5,633 nucleotides of DNA from an uncultured Eubacteriales bacterium. Its GTDB lineage: Bacteria > Bacillota > Clostridia > Oscillospirales > Butyricicoccaceae. Shown here piece after piece: positions 1 through 5,633 of the stretch. The notes under the pieces are model-generated. The model was not told the origin of the DNA. It worked only from the letters and a program-made list of their open reading frames with translations, and made no database searches. Location of the stretch: NCBI GenBank assembly GCA_934630445.1, contig CAKTWY010000164.1, forward strand, positions 1-5,633, read 5' to 3'. Made by a program: the position numbers and the translations under genes. How positions within the stretch are numbered: position 1 is the stretch's first letter; every line of letters starts with the position of its first letter.

Positions 1-147
1 ACATCGCAACACTATGGTGCCGCCTTCCGGCGGCCGCGCGGAGTCGCGCGCCAATTTGAAGCGCAGCGGAGAATTGCCATAGGCAGAATTCCCTTCCGCC
101 GTTAAATGAGAAAAGGTGCGAAGGCCCGTTCCGCCGGACCAGAGAGC
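1..147 (-). repeat. Hairpin-rich intergenic block, candidate dispersed repeat (partial at left edge)
   Basis: No recognisable gene lies here. The stretch is dense in inverted repeats: a 6-bp stem at 19-24/29-34, a 6-bp stem at 35-40/45-50, and a long imperfect one in which 66-70 pairs with 95-99, 71-75 with 87-91 and 76-78 with 82-84. The minus strand is open in one frame from an ATG at 162-160, inside the preceding terminator, to the window edge (54 codons). Its translation includes GNSPLRFKLARDSARP. That ATG has no ribosome site, and the codons coincide with the hairpins, so I read it as noncoding. From memory, this translated string recurs in predicted proteins of gut Clostridia, which would fit a dispersed palindromic repeat, but I could not verify this. 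The window may stop here because an assembly broke at a repeat. Confidence 0.4.
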
Positions 148-180
148 AAAGAAAAAGGACATCCCGAAGGATGTCCTTTT
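148..180 (-). terminator. Intrinsic terminator of the tRNA operon
   Basis: A 12-bp perfect stem (153-164 with 169-180) closes a 4-nt loop that reads UUCG in minus-strand RNA, the very stable tetraloop class. A U-tract (five U, one C, three U) follows on the minus strand. It begins 5 nt after the CCA end of tRNA-Lys, so it ends the tRNA transcript. The A-rich foot of the stem also gives U residues on the plus strand, so it may work in both directions. Confidence 0.93.
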
Positions 181-184
181 ATTT

Positions 185-260
185 TGGTGATCCATCGGAG
201 AATCGAACTCCGGACACCCTGCTTAAAAGGCAGGTGCTCTGCCGGCTGAGCTAATGGATC
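185..260 (-). tRNA. tRNA-Lys (UUU)
   Basis: A complete cloverleaf on the minus strand. The 7-bp acceptor stem pairs 254-260 with 189-195, the discriminator is A, and CCA is encoded at 187-185. The D-stem is GCTC/GAGC, the anticodon loop is CTTTTAA with anticodon UUU at 227-225, and the T-arm is CGGAG-TTCGATT-CTCCG. It decodes AAA and AAG lysine codons. It is the last gene of the tRNA operon, 1 nt after tRNA-Gln and just before the terminator. Confidence 0.98.
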
Positions 261-261
261 A

Positions 262-339
262 TGGCTGGGATGGCAGGATTTGAACCTGCGTATGCCAGAG
301 TCAAAGTCTGGTGCCTTTACCGAACTTGGCTACATCCCA
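262..339 (-). tRNA. tRNA-Gln (UUG)
   Basis: A complete cloverleaf on the minus strand. The 7-bp acceptor stem pairs 333-339 with 266-272, the discriminator is G, and CCA is encoded. The D-stem is the short 3-bp GCC/GGC with a large loop, the anticodon loop is CTTTGAC with anticodon UUG at 304-302, and the T-arm is GCAGG-TTCAAAT-CCTGC. It reads CAA and CAG. In most Firmicutes the glutamine tRNA is charged by GluRS and then amidated by GatCAB; that is family knowledge and not visible in this window. Confidence 0.98.
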
Positions 340-423
340 ATCTTGTTCTCGGATGCGGCCGAGCGGCTTGTGCGGCAGCCGCAATGGATCTCATTGCGTG
401 GCTTGTCCTTGCGAAAGAAAAAA
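340..423 (-). other. Structured spacer between tRNA-His and tRNA-Gln
   Basis: This 84-nt spacer is far longer than the others in the operon (1, 8 and 3 nt). On the minus strand a U-rich run follows the CCA of tRNA-His directly. Next comes a perfect 7-bp hairpin (380-386 with 392-398, 5-nt loop), an overlapping GC-rich 4-bp stem (372-375/379-382) that would compete with it, and a 5-bp hairpin (348-352/359-363). A 7-bp direct repeat, GGCTTGT on the plus strand, is at 365-371 and 400-406. I see no tRNA in it and no convincing reading frame. It must be transcribed with the tRNAs and removed during processing. Confidence 0.5.
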
Positions 424-501
424 TGGGGTGGATGACCGGATTCGAACCGGCGACCCCCAGAGCCACAATCTGGTGCTCTAACCAACTGAGCTACACCCAC
501 C
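424..501 (-). tRNA. tRNA-His (GUG)
   Basis: A complete cloverleaf on the minus strand. The acceptor stem pairs 494-500 with 428-434 (one G-U pair), the discriminator is C, and CCA is encoded. The anticodon loop is TTGTGGC with anticodon GUG at 466-464, and the T-arm is GCCGG-TTCGAAT-CCGGT. The extra 5' G-1 that HisRS needs is encoded at 501 and can pair with C73, so I include it; tools that ignore G-1 would give 424-500. It reads CAC and CAU. Confidence 0.98.
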
Positions 502-509
502 ATATTTTT

Positions 510-586
510 TGGCGCGCCAGAAGGGACTCGAACCCCTGGCCTACTGCTTAGAAGGCAGTTGCTCTATCCAGCTGAGCTACTGGCGC
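510..586 (-). tRNA. tRNA-Arg (UCU)
   Basis: A complete cloverleaf on the minus strand. The 7-bp acceptor stem pairs 580-586 with 514-520, the discriminator is G, and CCA is encoded at 512-510. The D-stem is GCTC/GAGC, the anticodon loop is CTTCTAA with anticodon UCU at 552-550, and the T-arm is AGGGG-TTCGAGT-CCCTT with one G-U pair. It decodes AGA and AGG arginine codons. Only 3 nt separate it from tRNA-Gly upstream and 8 nt from tRNA-His downstream. Confidence 0.98.
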
Positions 587-589
587 ATG

Positions 590-663
<74 letters not shown>

Positions 664-717
664 TTATTTCGCTCTGTAGCCCGTTGCAAAGCAAGGGGCT
701 TCCAAGACGGCTTATAA

Positions 718-747
718 ATTCTATCATAAATCGGGCCGACTTGTCAA
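718..747 (-). promoter_or_regulatory. SigA-type promoter of the tRNA operon
   Basis: On the minus strand a perfect -35 TTGACA (747-742) is 18 bp from -10 TAGAAT (723-718), which predicts a start near 709-711. An AT-rich stretch at about 762-780 lies upstream, where an UP element would be. The transcribed leader to tRNA-Gly can form a hairpin at 679-699. An 11-bp perfect inverted repeat (691-701 and 746-756) brackets the promoter and overlaps the -35 box. Confidence 0.85.
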
Positions 748-797
748 GCCCCTTGCCCCTCATTTATTCTATTATTTGATCAGACAGGCCGCTGTTG

Positions 798-3110
<2,313 letters not shown>

Positions 3111-3116
3111 ATTGAT

Positions 3117-3121
3117 CTCCT
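3117..3121 (-). promoter_or_regulatory. Ribosome binding site of the clp gene
   Basis: AGGAG on the minus strand lies 6 nt before the ATG at 3110-3108 and 12 nt before a second in-frame ATG at 3104-3102. The spacing favours the first, giving a protein that begins MHMP. A GC-rich hairpin ends 4 nt upstream of this site. Confidence 0.8.
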
Positions 3122-3125
3122 GACT

Positions 3126-3142
3126 GCCGCGCCGTGCGCGGC
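3126..3142 (-). promoter_or_regulatory. GC-rich hairpin next to the clp ribosome site
   Basis: A perfect 7-bp all-G/C stem (3126-3132 with 3136-3142) closes a 3-nt loop in the 5' UTR, 4 nt upstream of AGGAG. No U-tract follows, so it is not a terminator. A stable stem here could limit ribosome loading, block nucleases or be part of a larger switch. The structure is seen; the role is inferred. Confidence 0.5.
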
Positions 3143-3164
3143 CTTATGTGCCGTGGTATTGATC

Positions 3165-3189
3165 CGGCATACTGCTTATCTTTATGCCG
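3165..3189 (-). promoter_or_regulatory. Second 5' UTR hairpin or inverted repeat of the clp gene
   Basis: A perfect 7-bp inverted repeat (CGGCATA/TATGCCG, 3165-3171 and 3183-3189) with an 11-nt loop lies about 20 nt downstream of the predicted start. It is not followed by U residues. It could be an RNA stem or a DNA operator close to the promoter. It does not match the CIRCE motif or the CtsR heptad repeat as I know them. Confidence 0.45.
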
Positions 3190-3216
3190 TTCAGGCCCAC
3201 TTGATACAACATATCT

Positions 3217-3245
3217 ATTATACGAACACGTCTTCTTTTCGTCAA
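3217..3245 (-). promoter_or_regulatory. SigA-type promoter of the clp gene
   Basis: On the minus strand TTGACG (3245-3240) is exactly 17 bp from a perfect TATAAT (3222-3217). The predicted start is near 3210, giving a 5' UTR of about 100 nt. This separates the clp gene from topB transcriptionally. I found no CIRCE or CtsR operator over it, so heat control by those repressors is not evident. Confidence 0.9.
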
Positions 3246-3267
3246 TAGAGGGGGCGGATTGTTCACC

Positions 3268-3310
3268 GATTCATAACAAATACATGTGTTTTCATGCCGT
3301 TTTATGAATC
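3268..3310. repeat. 9-bp inverted repeat between topB and the clp promoter
   Basis: A perfect inverted repeat, GATTCATAA (3268-3276) and TTATGAATC (3302-3310), has 25 nt between its arms, and the interior contains CATG-N6-CATG. It lies 23 bp upstream of the clp -35 box and 23 bp downstream of the topB stop. It could be an operator or a stabilising 3' hairpin of topB mRNA. It lacks the G/C-rich stem and U-run of an intrinsic terminator. I see no other terminator for topB, only a small GC palindrome with TTTCTT just after its stop. Confidence 0.45.
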
Positions 3311-3332
3311 ACAGTAAGAAAGGCGCGCGCCG

Positions 3333-5513
3333 CTAGCTGCCCTGCTTTTTCTTTGCCGCTTCGAGCGCCGCCGCAAAAGGCGACGGGCTCTTGGACGCTT
3401 CTTCCTGGCGCGCAATGAAATCGCGCACCTGCGCGCGCGACATACCCGCGCGATTCTCCTTTAAATATTCATTAAAACGGTCGAACTTCTCCCGGAAGCC
3501 GCATTTACAGGTGTACAGCTTCTTCTCTCCGTCGCCCACAATATCGAGTCGCTTATGGCACTTGGGGCACCTTGCGTTGGACTGGATGGAGAGATTCTGC
3601 CGGTATCCGCACTCCCTGTCCTGGCAGACGAGCATTTTGCCGCGCTTTCCATTCACCTCGAGCATGAATTTATCACACAGCGGGCAGCGCGTACGCGTCA
3701 TGTTATCGTGGCGGTAAGTCGCCCCTGACACCTTTACCGCATTGGTCAGACGCGCGGCGTATTCGCGCATGCGGGCAATAAACGTTTCGCTTTTCAGCGC
3801 GCCGCGGCTGATGAGCGTCAGCTCCTGCTCCCACTTTGCAGTAAGCTCCGGCGATTTGAGGTCCTCCGGCACGATGTCGATCAGCTGCAGACCCTTGCTC
3901 AGAGGAAATATCTCCTTTCCCCGGCGTTCGACATAACTGGAGGAAAACAGCTTTTCAATGATATCCGCGCGCGTGGCGGGCGTTCCAATGCCGCTCATTG
4001 CCTCCATAGCCTGACGCAGAGAGGCGTCGGCAATGAATTTTGCCGGATGTTCCATCGCTGTCAGGAGCGTCGCCTCGGTATAGCGCGCAGGCGGCTTTGT
4101 TTTCCCGGTCGTGAGGCGCACGTCGTCAATGAGAAAGCTCTGTCCCTGGGAAAGCTGCGGCAGTGCCTGCTCGCGCTCGCCATCCTCCGGCTCGTCCTCG
4201 TCAAAGGCACGTGTGTCGTACACCGCGCGCCAGCCTGCCTCTTTGGTGATCTTCCCCTTCGCGGTGAAACGCTCATGCGCGGCCTCGACCGTGACGGATG
4301 TCTGCTCATAGACAAAGTCGCTCATCAGCACCGCGAGAAAGCGCCGCACCACAAGGTCGTACACGCGTTTTTCATCTGCCGTCAGGCTCATGAGGTCGAC
4401 ATACTGCTCGGTCGGGATGATGGCATGGTGATCGGTCACCTTTGCGTCGTCGACAAAGCGCCTGGAGGCACGCACGCCCCGACGCACCACTTCGCGCGCC
4501 GCCGGAGCATAGGCGCCGACCGACACGCTCTTCACGCGCTCCAAAAGCGTCGGTACGACGTCCGTACTGAGATAGCGCGAATCGGTGCGCGGATAGGTCA
4601 GGAGCTTATGCTCCTCGTAAAGGCGCTGCATCAGGCCGAGCGTCTCCTTCGCGGACAGGCCGTATTTTTTGTTCGCGTCGCGCTGCAGCTCCGTCAGGTC
4701 GTATAAAAGCGGCGGCGGCTCGCGCTTCAGATCCTTTTTCAGCGAGATGATCTTCGCCATTTTCCCCCTGCAGGCGCGCACGGCATTTTCCGCCGCAGCG
4801 CGCTCGAACGTCTGCGGCGAGCCGGTTTTCGACCGCCAGAGAAGCGAGATGCCGCCGGCCTTCGCGCAAGCGCCGTAATATTCTTTGGGAACGAAAGCCG
4901 CAATCTCGCGTTCGCGCGCGGCGATCATCGCCAGCGTCGGCGTCTGCACGCGTCCGGCGGAAAGCTGGGCGTTGAATTTGCAGGTCAGCGCGCGCGTCAC
5001 ATTCATCCCGACCAGCCAGTCCGCCTCTGCGCGGGCGCGGGCAGATTGGTAAAGGTTTTCGTACTCGCTGCCCGGCCGCAGGCGGGCAAAGCCCTCCCGG
5101 ATGGCCCGGTCCGTCTGGGAAGATATCCACAGGCGCATGATCTTTTTTCGGTATCCCGCCTTTTCGATGATCCAGCGCGCGACCAGCTCGCCCTCGCGCC
5201 CGGCGTCGGTCGCGATGATCAGCTCCTCCGCATTTTTGAGCAGGCCCTTCACGACACCGAATTGCCTGGCCGTCTCGCGGATAGCGACAAGCTGCATCGT
5301 TTTGGGCAGCATGGGCAGCGTTTCAAGATCCCACTTTTCGTACTGCTTTCCATATGCTTCCGGCTCGGCAAGCGTCACAAGATGCCCCAGCGCCCATGTT
5401 ACGATATATTTCGGCCCTTCCAGATATCCGTCGCGCTTACCGGTCGCACCCATGACGCGCGCGATCTCCCGAGCAACGGACGGCTTTTCAGCAAGTACCA
5501 CAATTTTGCCCAT
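3333..5513 (-). CDS. topB: DNA topoisomerase III (type IA)
   Basis: This 726-residue enzyme cuts one DNA strand through a 5'-phosphotyrosine and passes the other, decatenating or relaxing DNA. Its length matches B. subtilis TopB (about 727). The Toprim domain opens the protein, with E9 in LAEKPS and the acidic site ATDAGREGE at 101-109 (D103, E107, E109). SAGRVQTPTL is at 185-194. The catalytic motif TYPRTDSRYLS at 306-316 gives nucleophile Y307. DHHAIIPT (361-368) and GIGTPATRADIIEKL (508-522) are also family hallmarks. Two C4 zinc ribbons follow (C610, C613, C630, C635 and C649, C652, C669, C671), then a Lys-rich tail. All key residues are present, so it should be active. The ATG at 5513 is supported by AGGAGG 4 nt upstream and by the standard MGK-type N-terminus. 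It is likely monocistronic, since the next gene has its own promoter. Confidence 0.98.
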   Translation of the reverse strand: MGKIVVLAEKPSVAREIARVMGATGKRDGYLEGPKYIVTWALGHLVTLAEPEAYGKQYEKWDLETLPMLPKTMQLVAIRETARQFGVVKGLLKNAEELIIATDAGREGELVARWIIEKAGYRKKIMRLWISSQTDRAIREGFARLRPGSEYENLYQSARARAEADWLVGMNVTRALTCKFNAQLSAGRVQTPTLAMIAAREREIAAFVPKEYYGACAKAGGISLLWRSKTGSPQTFERAAAENAVRACRGKMAKIISLKKDLKREPPPLLYDLTELQRDANKKYGLSAKETLGLMQRLYEEHKLLTYPRTDSRYLSTDVVPTLLERVKSVSVGAYAPAAREVVRRGVRASRRFVDDAKVTDHHAIIPTEQYVDLMSLTADEKRVYDLVVRRFLAVLMSDFVYEQTSVTVEAAHERFTAKGKITKEAGWRAVYDTRAFDEDEPEDGEREQALPQLSQGQSFLIDDVRLTTGKTKPPARYTEATLLTAMEHPAKFIADASLRQAMEAMSGIGTPATRADIIEKLFSSSYVERRGKEIFPLSKGLQLIDIVPEDLKSPELTAKWEQELTLISRGALKSETFIARMREYAARLTNAVKVSGATYRHDNMTRTRCPLCDKFMLEVNGKRGKMLVCQDRECGYRQNLSIQSNARCPKCHKRLDIVGDGEKKLYTCKCGFREKFDRFNEYLKENRAGMSRAQVRDFIARQEEASKSPSPFAAALEAAKKKQGS

Positions 5514-5517
5514 ATTT

Positions 5518-5523
5518 CCTCCT
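5518..5523 (-). promoter_or_regulatory. Ribosome binding site of topB
   Basis: A perfect AGGAGG on the minus strand is 4 nt before the ATG. The spacing is a little short, but there is no competing start nearby, and the next residues fit the TopB family start. Confidence 0.85.
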
Positions 5524-5538
5524 CGTTTCTATTTGACA

Positions 5539-5564
5539 TCGGGATGGTGCCTTTTTTATCCCAA
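5539..5564 (-). promoter_or_regulatory. Leader hairpin upstream of topB
   Basis: In minus-strand RNA, 5558-5564 can pair with 5539-5545 (TTGGGAT with ATCCCGA, one G-U pair) around a 12-nt loop holding six A residues. It lies between the predicted start and the ribosome site. It is not a terminator, because no U-tract follows. The role is unknown and it may be incidental. Confidence 0.3.
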
Positions 5565-5592
5565 TCCCAGCGTACATATCAGCTTTGCACAT

Positions 5593-5601
5593 ATTATACC
5601 A
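5593..5601 (-). promoter_or_regulatory. Extended -10 promoter candidate for topB
   Basis: The minus strand reads TGGTATAAT here, a consensus extended -10 element. Nothing resembling TTGACA lies 16-18 bp upstream, which extended -10 promoters tolerate. The predicted start near 5586 gives a leader of about 70 nt to topB. Because it lies inside the palindrome, a regulator bound there would be expected to affect it. Confidence 0.55.
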
Positions 5602-5618
5602 TAAACGTAAAACGTTTA

Positions 5619-5627
5619 TGGTATAAT
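5619..5627 (+). promoter_or_regulatory. Mirror-image extended -10 pointing out of the window
   Basis: The other palindrome arm gives the same TGGTATAAT on the plus strand. If real, it would drive a divergent gene to the right of the window. As it is a forced copy of the topB element, it may exist only by symmetry, or by artefact if the arm is a fold-back. Confidence 0.3.
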
Positions 5628-5633
5628 ATGTGC

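Larger units (their letters stand above)
5587..5633. repeat. Perfect 47-bp palindrome (22-bp arms, 3-nt centre) at the window end
   Basis: Arms 5587-5608 and 5612-5633 are exact reverse complements around AAA at 5609-5611. The right arm ends exactly at the last base given, so it may continue further. Each arm contains TGGTATAAT reading outward. It could be an operator for a divergent gene pair or a terminal repeat of an element. It could also be a fold-back artefact at a contig end. It is no terminator, since neither side has a U-tract. Confidence 0.8.

Noticed and set aside
261..551. A 96-codon plus-strand open frame with text such as MTGFEPATPRATIWCSNQLSY
   Set aside because: It is antisense to tRNA-Gln, tRNA-His and most of tRNA-Arg; this is the well-known kind of spurious protein made by translating the wrong strand of tRNA genes.
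3312..3332. The GGCGCGCGCC palindrome after the topB stop as its terminator
   Set aside because: Only 3 bp can pair around a 4-nt loop, and the following TTTCTT is a weak U-tract; too little to call.
4047..4706. A 219-codon plus-strand open frame opposite topB, the longest of several antisense frames
   Set aside because: It mirrors the codon pattern of a clearly intact topB, has no ribosome site or promoter of its own, and shows no recognisable domain.
5533..5561. A plus-strand TTGACA at 5533-5538 as a promoter pointing right
   Set aside because: The hexamer at the right distance is TTATCC, not a -10, and the site lies in the topB leader.

Overview
The window looks like chromosomal DNA from a GC-rich member of the Clostridia, probably a gut-type Oscillospirales or Christensenellales relative. 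The evidence is a Bacillus-type TopB of 726 residues, a zinc-finger Clp ATPase of the ClpE/ClpC kind, strong SigA-like promoters, AGGAGG-type ribosome sites and CCA-encoding tRNA genes in a GC-rich background. The genus cannot be read from the sequence. Every gene I can support is on the minus strand, so the window reads from right to left.

Right edge (5514-5633): the topB upstream region. It ends in a perfect 22-bp inverted repeat around a 3-nt centre. The repeat carries an extended -10 promoter in each direction, and a leader hairpin and a strong Shine-Dalgarno site follow towards topB. Next (5513-3333) is topB, DNA topoisomerase III. The 222-bp gap 3111-3332 holds a 9-bp inverted repeat, a near-consensus SigA promoter (TTGACG, 17 bp, TATAAT) and a roughly 100-nt structured 5' UTR. 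Then (3110-798) comes a two-AAA+ Clp unfoldase with an N-terminal four-cysteine zinc finger and a VGF loop of the ClpP-docking type.

The gap 797-664 holds the promoter of a five-gene tRNA operon, transcribed in the order Gly(UCC), Arg(UCU), His(GUG), Gln(UUG), Lys(UUU). The operon ends in a strong UUCG-loop terminator at 148-180. Positions 1-147 contain no convincing gene. They form a hairpin-rich block, open in one minus-strand frame through the left edge, that resembles a dispersed intergenic repeat.

The three transcription units (topB, the clp gene, the tRNAs) each have a plausible promoter, and only the tRNA operon has a clear intrinsic terminator. These are housekeeping functions: DNA decatenation, protein quality control and translation. 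I see no defence system, mobile-element gene or CRISPR array. The most unusual parts are noncoding: the two window ends, the structured clp leader, and the hairpin-rich spacer inside the tRNA operon.
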